From an uncultured Prevotella sp. (GTDB lineage: Bacteria > Bacteroidota > Bacteroidia > Bacteroidales > Bacteroidaceae): 51,252 bases of DNA. The notes beneath the pieces were generated by a model. It was not told the DNA's origin and searched no databases. It was given only the letters and a program-made list of their open reading frames with translations. Of the stretch, positions 1 through 9,488 are shown in pieces (positions within the stretch are counted from its first letter, which is position 1; every line of letters begins with the position of its first letter). The stretch spans positions 1-51,252 of the forward strand of contig OMUH01000102.1 in NCBI GenBank assembly GCA_900314195.1, written 5' to 3'. A program made the translations under genes and the position numbers.

Positions 1-524
1 TCAACCATCTGGGTCGTACTGCTTCTCATCGTAATGCGATGTTGGCTAACATGGCAACATCTCTTATCTTGAGTGAGCACAAAAGAATCACTACGACCCT
101 TGCAAAGGCAAAAGCTCTGAAAAAGTATGTAGAGCCATTGATAACCCGTTCAAAGAAAGGTGATACAAACAGCCGTCGTGTTGTTTTCCGTTATCTGCAG
201 AATAAGGAGGCATTGAAAGCTCTTTTTGGTGAAGTAGCAGATAAGGTAGGCGATCGTCCTGGAGGTTATACGCGTATCATTAAGTTGGGTTCTCGTCAAG
301 GCGATGCAGCTGATATAGCTTTTATTGAACTTGTTGACTTTGATGACAATATGGCTAAATCTTCTAAGCCAGCAGCTAAGAAGACTCGTCGTAGCCGTCG
401 TTCTGCAAAATCAGCTGACGCTACAGCAACAGAAGCTAAGGCAGAAGAAGTAAAAGAAGAGGCAACAGAGGTGAAAGCTGAAGACAATTCTTCAAAATCA
501 GATACTGAAGCAAAAGCTGAATAA
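1..524 (+). CDS. rplQ: 50S ribosomal protein L17 (5' end outside window)
   Basis: This encodes large-subunit ribosomal protein L17. The reading frame is already open at the first base; codons from position 3 read [13 protein letters not shown], the conserved N-terminal L17 motif, so the true start lies a few codons upstream of the window. The ATG at 39 is therefore internal. The L17 core ends around codon 110 of the visible part. It is followed by a low-complexity tail rich in Lys, Arg, Ala and Glu, a lineage-typical extension that makes the protein longer than the roughly 125-residue E. coli version. In bacteria rplQ normally closes the alpha operon after rpoA, and a strong terminator follows here at 547. 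Identity is secure; only the 5' end is missing. Confidence 0.96.
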   Translation, partial: NHLGRTASHRNAMLANMATSLILSEHKRITTTLAKAKALKKYVEPLITRSKKGDTNSRRVVFRYLQNKEALKALFGEVADKVGDRPGGYTRIIKLGSRQGDAADIAFIELVDFDDNMAKSSKPAAKKTRRSRRSAKSADATATEAKAEEVKEEATEVKAEDNSSKSDTEAKAE

Positions 525-546
525 TTCTATTATATAATTAAGAGAA

Positions 547-580
547 AGGCATTCATGAAAATGAATGCCTTTTTCTTTTC
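547..580 (+). terminator. Rho-independent terminator after rplQ
   Basis: A perfect 10-bp stem (AGGCATTCAT / ATGAATGCCT) with a GAAA loop is followed by a T-rich run. It lies 23 bases after the rplQ stop and marks the end of the ribosomal operon. Confidence 0.9.
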
Positions 581-1215
581 TATGATTTTAATATTTAATA
601 TTAACGGTCATGCAGCTTTATATATTTTATATGAAAATCAGCAATCATTCAATATCCTTATTTGCAGAAGTCGTGCGCTTCTATATTGAACTTGCTTTTT
701 CAATGTCATCCTTAGAGGAAATTTCTAAAACATTTGCCCCGGCTAAGTTGAGGATAAAGTGAGAGGGCTGCCTGAATTGTAACAAGCCATTGTTTGATGA
801 TTAACTTCCATCTGCATTGGTTACTAGCCTGCAAAGTTTGTGGAAAATTCATTGTTCAAAAAACTGAAGCTATTTTTGTCGTCATTTAATGCTTTATTTT
901 GAAATTTAGTTTAATTTTGTGTTTTTTTTGTTTTTTTGTCGCATAAGTAAGTTATTTCAGCTACCATTTTATAGCTACGGAAATATTGTTAATTATCAAA
1001 TTATCAAAAAGAAAAGGCCTGTTGTCAAAAAATAGTGCATGTGTTTGACAACTTTTAATAAATTTGCATAACATTAAAGCTTTATCGACGTTAATAACTA
1101 AAATTGATTAAAACAAGGATTAACGCGATGAGGAAAAGATAAGGATTTAAACCTGTAAAACCATAGAGTTGTTTTTCTGATAACTGTTTTTGATAAAATA
1201 AAACCTATAACAAAT
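581..1215. other. Long intergenic leader region upstream of the PUL operon
   Basis: About 635 bases with no convincing gene on either strand. It is AT-rich and contains a possible TAnnTTTG element at 912-919 (TAATTTTG), a tandem pair of TTATCAAA at 993-1008, an inverted repeat at 1021-1052 and a second TAnnTTTG element at 1059-1066. If the latter is the promoter, the first susC has a 5' leader of about 145 nt. No regulator gene or remnant was recognised. Confidence 0.6.
1021..1066 (+). promoter_or_regulatory. Candidate operator plus -7 element for the susC/susD operon
   Basis: TAAATTTG at 1059-1066 fits the Bacteroidota -7 consensus TAnnTTTG. No TTTG box sits at the usual 19-20 bp upstream. 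Instead a perfect 9-bp inverted repeat (GTTGTCAAA at 1021-1029, TTTGACAAC at 1044-1052, 14-nt spacer) covers the -33 region. This suggests a promoter that depends on an activator or is covered by a repressor. Promoter and operator roles are inferred from position only. Confidence 0.5.
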
Positions 1216-4200
1216 ATGATTAGAAGGATGCTATTAAAACATTCACTGTCAGTTGCAGTGTTATGTTTCGCTTTGGCATTGAGCCCATTTACTACAATGC
1301 CGGCCAGTGCAGGTGTACTTCTTGCTCAACAGGGCCGTACTGTTCACGGTACTGTTGTTGACAGTCAGGGGGAACCTGTTATTGGAGCAACTGTTCTTAT
1401 AGTAGGTGGCAGTGCTACAAAAGGTACGGTCACTGATTTTGACGGTAATTTCTCCATCGACGTCAAGCCTGGTACACAGCTGAAAATTACATACTTAGGT
1501 ATGCATGATGCTGTGCTGGCAGCAAAAGACGGAATGAAAGTGACCTTAAAAACTGCCGGTGCCGTTGAGCTTGGCGGTGTAGAGGTTGTGGCTTACGGTG
1601 TTCAGAAAAAGGTTACCGTAACCGGCGCACTTTCATCTGTCAAGAGTGAAGATTTGGTACGCACTCCTGTGTCTTCAGTCAACAACGTGCTTGCCGGCCA
1701 GCTTTCCGGTGTAACAACAGTGCAGTATTCCGGTGAGCCGGGTTCCGATGCCGCTTCTATTTTTGTTCGTGGTCAAGGTACTTGGACAAATTCAATACCT
1801 CTTATTCAGGTAGACGGTGTTGAGCGTTTAATGAGTGATATTGATCCGAATGAAATTGAGAGTATCACAGTGTTGAAGGATGCATCAGCTACTGCTGTGT
1901 TCGGTGTACGTGGTGCAAACGGTGTAGTTCTGATTACTACAAAGCGCGGTCAGGAAGGCAAGGCAAAGATTAGTGCCTCAGCATCTTTCTCTGCATTGAC
2001 TCCTACTAAGATGGTCGAGCAGGCATCATCTTATGATTATGCTATGTTCTATAATCAGATGCTTGCCAACGACGGTCAGAATCCTCAGTTCTCAGAAAGT
2101 GTAATCAACCATTTCAAGACCGGTGACGAGCCTATTCGTTTTCCGAGTACAAAATGGGCAGATTACATTATGAAAGATGCAACGCTCCAGACTCAGACCA
2201 ATGTCAACATATCCGGCGGAACAAAGAAACTTCGTTACTTTGTCAGTGGTGGTATGTTCACACAGGGCGGTTTGTTCAAGGAGTTTGATGAGAACTATGA
2301 TAACGACTATCGTTACAAACGTTTCAACTATCGTGCAAATATCGACCTTGACATAACTCCGACAACAACATTGAGCGCAAATCTGTCAGGAATAGTCGAT
2401 GCAGCGAAGAAACCATATACTGGCCAGGGCTCTTCCGGAATGATCAAGGCAATGTATTATGCTACCCCATTCTCAAGTCCGGGTATTGTAGACGGCCGTT
2501 ACATTATTAATACTATAACGACATCAGACAACCTTGACGGTCAGTTCCTTCCTTTTGTAGGCGGAACAGGTATGAACTATTACGGTTCCGGTTTTATGAA
2601 TACCGAGAACAATAAGCTCAGCATGGACCTCCAGCTCACTCAGAAACTTGATTTTCTTACCAAGGGTCTGTCTTGGCATGCAAAGGGTTCTTATAACAGT
2701 AGTTTTAGTATTTACAAGCAGGGCAGTGCCAGTGTAGCCAACTATACTCCTGTAGTTGATGCAGAAGGCAACATGCAGTTCCGTAAGAACGGTGATACCA
2801 CAGAGCCTACATATAACGAGACTCGCGACAAGGGCCGTGACTGGTATTTTGAAACAGCCTTCAATTACAGCCGTTCATTCGGACTTCATACTATAGGCGG
2901 ATTACTTCTTTACAACCAGAGTAAGAAATATTATCCTAAGGGCAGTTATTCAGATATTCCTCATGGATATGTAGGCCTTGTTGGTCGTGTTACTTATGAC
3001 TGGAACAACCGTTATATGGCAGAGTTCAATGTAGGTTACAATGGTTCTGAAAACTTCAGATCAGACAAACGTTACGGTTTCTTCCCGGCCGGTTCAGTAG
3101 GCTGGGTGCTCAGTGACGAGAAGTTCTTCAAGCCGCTGAAGAAAGTAATCTCATTTGTTAAGATTCGTGCATCCTGGGGCCTTGTCGGTAATGACTGGCT
3201 CGGTCCTGAATATCGTTTCTATTATACACCAGATCCATATAATGTAAACCAGACAGCACTTTACAACCGTACAGGAAAAGACGGCGGTGCTTACGGATAT
3301 AATTTCGGTGTAGAAAACGGAACAGTCAAATATGGTGCTATTGAGGTACAGAAGCACAATCCTGATGTAACATGGGAGACAGCGTTCAAACAGGACTACG
3401 GTATAGACATTAATTTCTTCAATGACCGTCTTCGTGCAACTTTCGACTGGTATCACGAGCATCGTAAGAATATTTTCGTCAGTGACGGCACTGTTCCGGT
3501 ATTTCTTGGCTTTAACGCACCACTTGCAAACCTTGGTGTAGCACATTCATGGGGCTATGAAATCAGCCTTAACTGGAATGACAAAATAGGAAAAGACTTC
3601 CGTTATTGGGCTAAGTTCAATCTCTCATATAACCAGAATGAAGTCTTGGAGATGAAGGAAGCCCCTATGAACAATGCATATCAGTATGCAAAGGGACATC
3701 GTATCGGTTCTCGTTCGCAGTATAAGTTCTGGAAATATTATTATGACGGTGCAGAAGCAGACTATGAAGCAGAGTTCGGCAAGCCGTTCCCTAAGCAGCT
3801 TGTCAGCGATTTGAAAAACGGTGACTGTGTATATGTAGACCTCGACGGTAACGGAATCATTGATGGTAATGATATGACCCGCGGTGAGGGTTATACAGAT
3901 GATCCTCAGTATATTGCAGGCTTGAACTTCGGATTCCAGTGGAAGGGACTTGCGCTTAATGCACAGTTCACAGGAGCCTGGAACGTATCACGTATGCTCA
4001 GTGATGTATTCCGTCAGCCATTCTTCAGCTCATCAACCACTACCCAGGGCGGACTTCTACAGTATCACGTAGACAATTCATGGACTGTTGACAATCCTTC
4101 CCAGAGTGCAGAATATCCTCGTGCAACATGGGCTAATGCGAAACAGAACTACGCAACGTCAACGCTTTTTGAAAAAGACGCAAAATATCTTCGTCTGAAG

Positions 4201-4398
4201 ACCCTTCAGGTATCTTATGATTTCAAGTTCCCGTTCATGAAGGTATTGGGACTTAATCAGTTGCAGCTTGCGCTCAGTGGCTACAACCTCTTCACTGTGA
4301 CTCCTTACAAGTGGGGTGACCCTGAAACACGCGCATCCAATGCACCGTCTTATCCACTTCAGCGTACATATACTGTTAGTCTAAAGGTAGGATTCTAA
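1216..4398 (+). CDS. SusC/RagA-family TonB-dependent outer membrane transporter (first of two)
   Basis: This is an outer membrane beta-barrel that imports oligosaccharides with energy from TonB-ExbBD, working with the SusD-like lipoprotein encoded 14 bases downstream. The 1060-residue product has a signal peptide (about residues 1-32) and a carboxypeptidase-regulatory-like domain at about 42-113 (GTVVDSQGEPVIGATV, then DFDGNFSI). The TonB plug follows at about 125-245, with the SusC hallmarks VDGVER and LKDASATAVFGVRGANGV. The rest is barrel, ending in an aromatic residue (LKVGF) as outer membrane proteins do. Length is normal for SusC. It is the first gene of a four-gene operon, and the lyases downstream suggest rhamnogalacturonan-derived ligands. 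The substrate is inferred; the family is certain. Confidence 0.95.
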   Translation: MIRRMLLKHSLSVAVLCFALALSPFTTMPASAGVLLAQQGRTVHGTVVDSQGEPVIGATVLIVGGSATKGTVTDFDGNFSIDVKPGTQLKITYLGMHDAVLAAKDGMKVTLKTAGAVELGGVEVVAYGVQKKVTVTGALSSVKSEDLVRTPVSSVNNVLAGQLSGVTTVQYSGEPGSDAASIFVRGQGTWTNSIPLIQVDGVERLMSDIDPNEIESITVLKDASATAVFGVRGANGVVLITTKRGQEGKAKISASASFSALTPTKMVEQASSYDYAMFYNQMLANDGQNPQFSESVINHFKTGDEPIRFPSTKWADYIMKDATLQTQTNVNISGGTKKLRYFVSGGMFTQGGLFKEFDENYDNDYRYKRFNYRANIDLDITPTTTLSANLSGIVDAAKKPYTGQGSSGMIKAMYYATPFSSPGIVDGRYIINTITTSDNLDGQFLPFVGGTGMNYYGSGFMNTENNKLSMDLQLTQKLDFLTKGLSWHAKGSYNSSFSIYKQGSASVANYTPVVDAEGNMQFRKNGDTTEPTYNETRDKGRDWYFETAFNYSRSFGLHTIGGLLLYNQSKKYYPKGSYSDIPHGYVGLVGRVTYDWNNRYMAEFNVGYNGSENFRSDKRYGFFPAGSVGWVLSDEKFFKPLKKVISFVKIRASWGLVGNDWLGPEYRFYYTPDPYNVNQTALYNRTGKDGGAYGYNFGVENGTVKYGAIEVQKHNPDVTWETAFKQDYGIDINFFNDRLRATFDWYHEHRKNIFVSDGTVPVFLGFNAPLANLGVAHSWGYEISLNWNDKIGKDFRYWAKFNLSYNQNEVLEMKEAPMNNAYQYAKGHRIGSRSQYKFWKYYYDGAEADYEAEFGKPFPKQLVSDLKNGDCVYVDLDGNGIIDGNDMTRGEGYTDDPQYIAGLNFGFQWKGLALNAQFTGAWNVSRMLSDVFRQPFFSSSTTTQGGLLQYHVDNSWTVDNPSQSAEYPRATWANAKQNYATSTLFEKDAKYLRLKTLQVSYDFKFPFMKVLGLNQLQLALSGYNLFTVTPYKWGDPETRASNAPSYPLQRTYTVSLKVGF

Positions 4399-4412
4399 AC
4401 GTATAAATCATT

Positions 4413-6590
4413 ATGAAACAACATAAGAAATTCATATTAAAAGTCTCGGCTGCTGTATGCGTTCTTGCATCAGTATTCACAGCATGTACGGACAAGATCG
4501 CTTTTGGCGACAGTTTTCTTGACAAGCCGTCAGGAAATTCCGTGACCGAGGATACTGTATTCAACAATGCCGAATATACAAAACAGTATCTGAATTCCAT
4601 TTATGCCCTTCAGTATTACGGACTTCCGTATAACAACAACTGTGGAAACTCTGCCAGTCCATGGACCGGTAAGTTTGATCAGCTCACTGACTGTTGGGTA
4701 ATGCACTGGGACAACAATACCATTTATAATTCATATTATACCGGTACCCTTGACGCTACCCAGAATCCACTGTTGTCATATTCAAATGATAATGTGTGGC
4801 AGGCTGTACGTGCCGGTTGGAAGCTGATAGAACATCTTCCTACCGTACCAGGATTGTCATCAGAGGAGAGGGCCAGCATGAAAGCTCAGGCCCAGTGCCT
4901 TATTGCCGCCCGATATTTTGATCTTTTCGCTGTTTACGGTGGTCTTCCTCTTGTTGACCATTCATACAGTGGTTCTGAGGGCTCTTATAATCTTCCGCGT
5001 GCTTCTGTAGACTCTACAGTAGTCTTTATGACCAATCTTCTCGATTCAGCCATCAACTCAAACGCTCTTCGCTGGGCTTATGACGGCAATACGACAGAAA
5101 CCGACGCTACCAACAATATCGGTCGTTGGACAAAGGCTGGAGCTATGGCACTAAAAGCAAAGATTCTGACTTTTGCCGCATCACCGATATTCAATTCAGA
5201 TGAGCCTTATTACGGCGGTAGTTCTGATGCCGAGAAACAGCATCTTGTCTGGTACGGCAATTATGACGAGGCACGTTGGGAAAAGGCTTTGAAAGCATGT
5301 CAGGATTTCTTTACCCAGCTTTCTCAGAATGGTTGGTATCATCTTACAACTCCTTCAGACGTAGGCTGTTCAGATAATTGTGACGGTTATCGCCAGGCTT
5401 ATCGAAAAGGCTATGCCGCTCAGGGCAGTCGTGAGATACTTCATTCTGTTCGTGTAGCTGGAATTGATGCCTTCAAGGCCGGTACATATACATGGCACCA
5501 GTGGCTTGACAATCCACCCCGTCAGAACTGTCTGCCGACAGTAGAATATGTAGAGATGTTCCCTTGGAGTGACGGTCAGTCATTCAACTGGTGTGTAGAC
5601 AGCACAAAGAATAAGATCTACGGTTCCAACGGTCGTCTGTTCTACAAGGTTAAACAGAACGCAAAGATTTATGAGAAAACCGGCACGCGTGATCCGCGTC
5701 TGTATGAAGAGTGTATCGTGAATGGTCAGCCAAAGTCCCTTGACTGGTCAAAGGGTAATTCAACCGGTGATATTTATGAGCTTTGGGTAGGCGGTTATGA
5801 TGCCGGCTACAATGTCGTGGCCCATGATGAGAAAACCGGTCAGAACACTCTTATAGAGGCACTTACAAAACGTTATGCAACCGGTTTCGATCAGAACAAA
5901 TATTATATGAATCAGGACTATCTGCGTCAGTACACACAGTGGGTATATCTCAGTCTTGACGAGATGTATCTCATGTATGCAGAATGCCTTGCCCAGACCA
6001 ATCACACTCAGGAAGCAATAGATCAGATAGAGGTTGTCCGCAAGCGTGTCGGTCTTGACAAGAGCCATGACATACAGTATTGGTTCAATCAGAACCTTGT
6101 AAACGTATACAACTACAAGTGGAAGGTTGAGCATCCAAATGCCAAGTCGTCAGAGAATCCTTATAAGTCAGTTTCAGACCTTGACCCGAATATTCTTCTC
6201 CAGAATAACAAAGACAGTCTTATTGGTGAAATTCTTCGTGAACGTGCCCGTGAGCTTGGTTTGAGCAATAACCACTATTATGACATGGTTCGCTACAAAC
6301 GCGGAGACTGGATGACCGAGCAGCTTCATGGTCTTGCTATATATCGTATGCAGAAGAACTCAAAGAACAAATGGGTCCGCAACTACGGCCCGTATCTTGG
6401 CAATGACAAGTCTTCCGGTGAGGACGAGCCTACTCGTTTTGAGTATGCCAAGTTTAAGCTTCAGAACCCTCGTCATGTTCTTTGGGGACAGAATCCGAAG
6501 TCACAGACAGTCACGAAATGGTTCCTATGGCCTTTCCCTCAGACAGAAGTCAATAAGGGTTACGGCTTGGTACAAAACCCAGGCTGGTGA
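4413..6590 (+). CDS. SusD/RagB-family glycan-binding surface lipoprotein (first of two)
   Basis: This is a surface lipoprotein that caps the preceding SusC barrel and binds the glycan. The signal peptide ends in a lipobox with Cys25 (SVFTAC). The N-terminal part is helical, TPR-like, with SusD-type segments such as ARYFDLFAVYGG near residues 165-175. The later segment LMYAECLAQTNHTQEAIDQI and the closing WPFPQTEVNKGYGLVQNPGW are typical of RagB/SusD proteins. At 725 residues it is longer than the usual 500-600. It starts 14 bases after susC, so the two are translated from one message. It is separated from the second susC by 48 bases. The family is certain; the ligand is inferred from the PL11 lyases downstream. 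Confidence 0.94.
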   Translation: MKQHKKFILKVSAAVCVLASVFTACTDKIAFGDSFLDKPSGNSVTEDTVFNNAEYTKQYLNSIYALQYYGLPYNNNCGNSASPWTGKFDQLTDCWVMHWDNNTIYNSYYTGTLDATQNPLLSYSNDNVWQAVRAGWKLIEHLPTVPGLSSEERASMKAQAQCLIAARYFDLFAVYGGLPLVDHSYSGSEGSYNLPRASVDSTVVFMTNLLDSAINSNALRWAYDGNTTETDATNNIGRWTKAGAMALKAKILTFAASPIFNSDEPYYGGSSDAEKQHLVWYGNYDEARWEKALKACQDFFTQLSQNGWYHLTTPSDVGCSDNCDGYRQAYRKGYAAQGSREILHSVRVAGIDAFKAGTYTWHQWLDNPPRQNCLPTVEYVEMFPWSDGQSFNWCVDSTKNKIYGSNGRLFYKVKQNAKIYEKTGTRDPRLYEECIVNGQPKSLDWSKGNSTGDIYELWVGGYDAGYNVVAHDEKTGQNTLIEALTKRYATGFDQNKYYMNQDYLRQYTQWVYLSLDEMYLMYAECLAQTNHTQEAIDQIEVVRKRVGLDKSHDIQYWFNQNLVNVYNYKWKVEHPNAKSSENPYKSVSDLDPNILLQNNKDSLIGEILRERARELGLSNNHYYDMVRYKRGDWMTEQLHGLAIYRMQKNSKNKWVRNYGPYLGNDKSSGEDEPTRFEYAKFKLQNPRHVLWGQNPKSQTVTKWFLWPFPQTEVNKGYGLVQNPGW

Positions 6591-6638
6591 TCTGCCGTCA
6601 TTATATCATTTATAGTTACAATAGTAAACTGATTAAAA

Positions 6639-9470
6639 ATGAAGAATTCAAATATACTATCGTTTATGCTTGTTGCCGGTTTTTCTGTGCCGGCAGCAGC
6701 ACAGACAGATACCACAATGATGACGGGCAATCAATTTGTCGATCAGGTCATCGAGGTTGGCGCAGATAAGAACTTCACGCGCCGTCAGTCTACGGCTGCC
6801 GTTACTGTCATTCAGAATAAGGATGTCAACCGTCGTTCTGCCAAGAATATAAGTAATTCCATTATCGGCCAGGGCGGAAGCGGATTGGTATCCCTTCAGT
6901 CAGCCGGTACCTATTATGCAGCCAATCCTACATTTTATGTCCGTGGTCTTCAGACACTTAATGACAACAGTACTCCCTTGGTGCTTGTCGACGGTATTGA
7001 GCGTGACATCAACCTTGTAGACCCTACAGAAGTGGAACGTGTTGAAATACTAAAAGACGCACCTGCTACTGCTCTTTACGGCTATAAGGGTATCAACGGT
7101 GCCATTCTTGTTACTACAAAGCGCGGACGTTACAATTCTAAGGAAATAAAGGTAACATATGATCATTTGTTCAATTATCATATAGACCGTCCGAAGTTCA
7201 TCAATGCTCAGACATACGCCAATGCAATGAATGAGGCTTTGGCCAGTGAGGGCCAGGCAGCCAAGTATTCTGATCAGGAAATAGCAGCCTTTGGCAACGG
7301 ACAGTATTCCAATCTCTATCCTAATGTGAATTGGGTAGACGAGACGTTCCGTCATCACGGTGTCACGAACAAAATAGCAGCCGAGTTTACAGGCGGAACC
7401 AATAACTTCCGTTATTATACGATGGTGAACCTTCTGTCAGACAAGGGCTTTATAAAGAACACGAAGGATGACAACGGCAATAACACCCAGGATAAATATG
7501 TCCGCGGCAATCTCCGCATCAATCTTGATGTAGACCTTACTCCTACAACATTGTTGAAGGTAAATGCGTTGGGTATTCTTGGTGAGATGTCTCAGCCGGG
7601 CAATAAGACAGATCTTTGGAATCTGGTGTATACTCTGCCTTCAGCTGCTTTCCCAGTAAAGAACAGCGATACCGGTCTCTGGGGCGGTGCCGTTACATGG
7701 GCAGGCACCAACAACCCTGTGGCCAATACCGCCGGTGCTGCTTATTATAAGATACATGAGCGTGCCCTTTACGGAGATCTTACATTGAATCAGGATCTTG
7801 GGATGTTCCTTAAGGGCCTCAGTGCTACGGCCCGTGTCAGCTATGATACTTATTCTACCATTTATGAGAATCACAGCAAGACATTCCCTTATTCTTTTTA
7901 TACAGCCATCAACTGGAACAACGGCGTACCTACCGGCACCGGCCTGACTCAGGGCGGTGAATTCGGTCAGCAAAGCCAGGGTGCCAATACCAATGCATAC
8001 ACCCGTCGTTTCACATTCTCAGGCGGACTGAACTTCGAGAAGAGTTTCACCCATAATCACTATTGGTATTCATCTCTCCGTTGGGATTATGAGTATCAGA
8101 ACACTACCGGTGTAAATACAACTATTTACCGTCAGACAGCATCATGGCTTAACCATTATTCATACCGCAACCGATATATTCTTGAGTTAGCGCTCGTAGG
8201 TATGGGTTCCAGCCGTCTTGCTCCAGGCACTAAGTGGACAGTATCTCCAACCATCAGCGGTGCATGGATAATCTCTGACGAAAACGGTCTTAAAGATTTG
8301 AAGTGGCTTGATTTGTTGAAGCTCCGTTTGTCTTACGGCCGTCTTAATGCCGATTATCTGCCGGGTGACAATGTCTGGACATATTATCGTCAGGCCTACA
8401 GCACCGACGGTGTTACATATCCTTTCAATTCAGGTTATGATTCAGACTTTGGTCGTACTACTCTCGGCCAGGTTGCTACTCCTAATCCGTCGCATGAGAA
8501 ATCAGACAAGTTCAACCTTGGTGTAGATGCCGGTTTCTTCAACGGGCTGAATGTTCAGTTTGATGTTTATTTCCAGCATCGTTCCGGCATTTGGGTATCA
8601 GGTTCCGGCGCTTACGGTTCAGTAATCGGTTTCACGGCACCTTATGTCAATGACGGTGTAGTAAACAGCTGGGGATATGAGGCCGATGTCGACTATACTC
8701 ACAAGTTCGGTGAGGTGCAGTTCAATGTAGGCGGTACCTTCTCAATGAACAAGAACAAGATTATGGATCAGGCCGAGGAACCACGTGCTTACAGTAATCT
8801 GGTAACCACCGGCTATCCTCTTAACAGCATCTGGGGTCTTAAGGCTATTGGTCTGTTCAAAGATCAGGCAGATATAGACAACAGTCCTACCCAGACCTTC
8901 TCAACCGTTTATCCGGGTGACATAAAGTATGAGGATGTAAACAAAGACGGCAAGATAGATGCCAATGATAAGGTGAAGATGGGTTATTCCCTTCGTGCCC
9001 CTGAAATCTATTATACCTTCCATCTCGGTGCAGAGTATAAGGGTATAGGTATAGATGCACTATTCCAGGGTACCGGCCACTATTCAGCCATGCTAAACAC
9101 CAATGGTTATTATTGGGGTCTTATCAGTAACAGAACTCTGTCACAATATGTATATGACAACCGCTGGACACCGGAGAATCAGAATGCCGAGTTCCCGCGT
9201 CTGAGCTCCAGCTCCAATGCCAACAACTATCAGACCAGTTCATTCTGGCTTCGCAACCGCAGCTTCTTCAAGCTTCGCAATGTTGAGCTGTATTATAACT
9301 TCCCTAAGAGCCTGATGCGTAAGACCGGCTTCATGAATGGTGCCAAGGTTTATGTTCGCGGAACAGATCTCTTTACACTTGATCATCTCGACCATGTAGA
9401 TGCCGAGTCATACGGTGCAACAAGTCCTCTTACAAGAAGTCTTGTTGTAGGTGCAAGTCTTACTTTTTAA
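6639..9470 (+). CDS. SusC/RagA-family TonB-dependent outer membrane transporter (second), lacking the N-terminal regulatory-like domain
   Basis: This is a second TonB-dependent oligosaccharide importer, 943 residues. A signal peptide ends at AAAQ (about residue 22). Unlike the first SusC, there is no carboxypeptidase-regulatory-like domain. The mature protein goes almost directly into the plug (FVDQVIEVGADKNFTRRQST, then LVDGIERDINLVDPTEVERV and LKDAPATALYGYKGINGAIL). The remainder is beta-barrel and ends LVVGASLTF. Loss of the N-terminal domain explains the shorter length and is a real subclass of SusC. The gene lies in the same operon as the flanking susD genes (48 bases after the first susD, 18 bases before the second). 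The second pair may take a different oligomer from the same polysaccharide; that is inference. Confidence 0.94.
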   Translation: MKNSNILSFMLVAGFSVPAAAQTDTTMMTGNQFVDQVIEVGADKNFTRRQSTAAVTVIQNKDVNRRSAKNISNSIIGQGGSGLVSLQSAGTYYAANPTFYVRGLQTLNDNSTPLVLVDGIERDINLVDPTEVERVEILKDAPATALYGYKGINGAILVTTKRGRYNSKEIKVTYDHLFNYHIDRPKFINAQTYANAMNEALASEGQAAKYSDQEIAAFGNGQYSNLYPNVNWVDETFRHHGVTNKIAAEFTGGTNNFRYYTMVNLLSDKGFIKNTKDDNGNNTQDKYVRGNLRINLDVDLTPTTLLKVNALGILGEMSQPGNKTDLWNLVYTLPSAAFPVKNSDTGLWGGAVTWAGTNNPVANTAGAAYYKIHERALYGDLTLNQDLGMFLKGLSATARVSYDTYSTIYENHSKTFPYSFYTAINWNNGVPTGTGLTQGGEFGQQSQGANTNAYTRRFTFSGGLNFEKSFTHNHYWYSSLRWDYEYQNTTGVNTTIYRQTASWLNHYSYRNRYILELALVGMGSSRLAPGTKWTVSPTISGAWIISDENGLKDLKWLDLLKLRLSYGRLNADYLPGDNVWTYYRQAYSTDGVTYPFNSGYDSDFGRTTLGQVATPNPSHEKSDKFNLGVDAGFFNGLNVQFDVYFQHRSGIWVSGSGAYGSVIGFTAPYVNDGVVNSWGYEADVDYTHKFGEVQFNVGGTFSMNKNKIMDQAEEPRAYSNLVTTGYPLNSIWGLKAIGLFKDQADIDNSPTQTFSTVYPGDIKYEDVNKDGKIDANDKVKMGYSLRAPEIYYTFHLGAEYKGIGIDALFQGTGHYSAMLNTNGYYWGLISNRTLSQYVYDNRWTPENQNAEFPRLSSSSNANNYQTSSFWLRNRSFFKLRNVELYYNFPKSLMRKTGFMNGAKVYVRGTDLFTLDHLDHVDAESYGATSPLTRSLVVGASLTF

Positions 9471-9488
9471 CCAGCAGAGGATAAAGAT

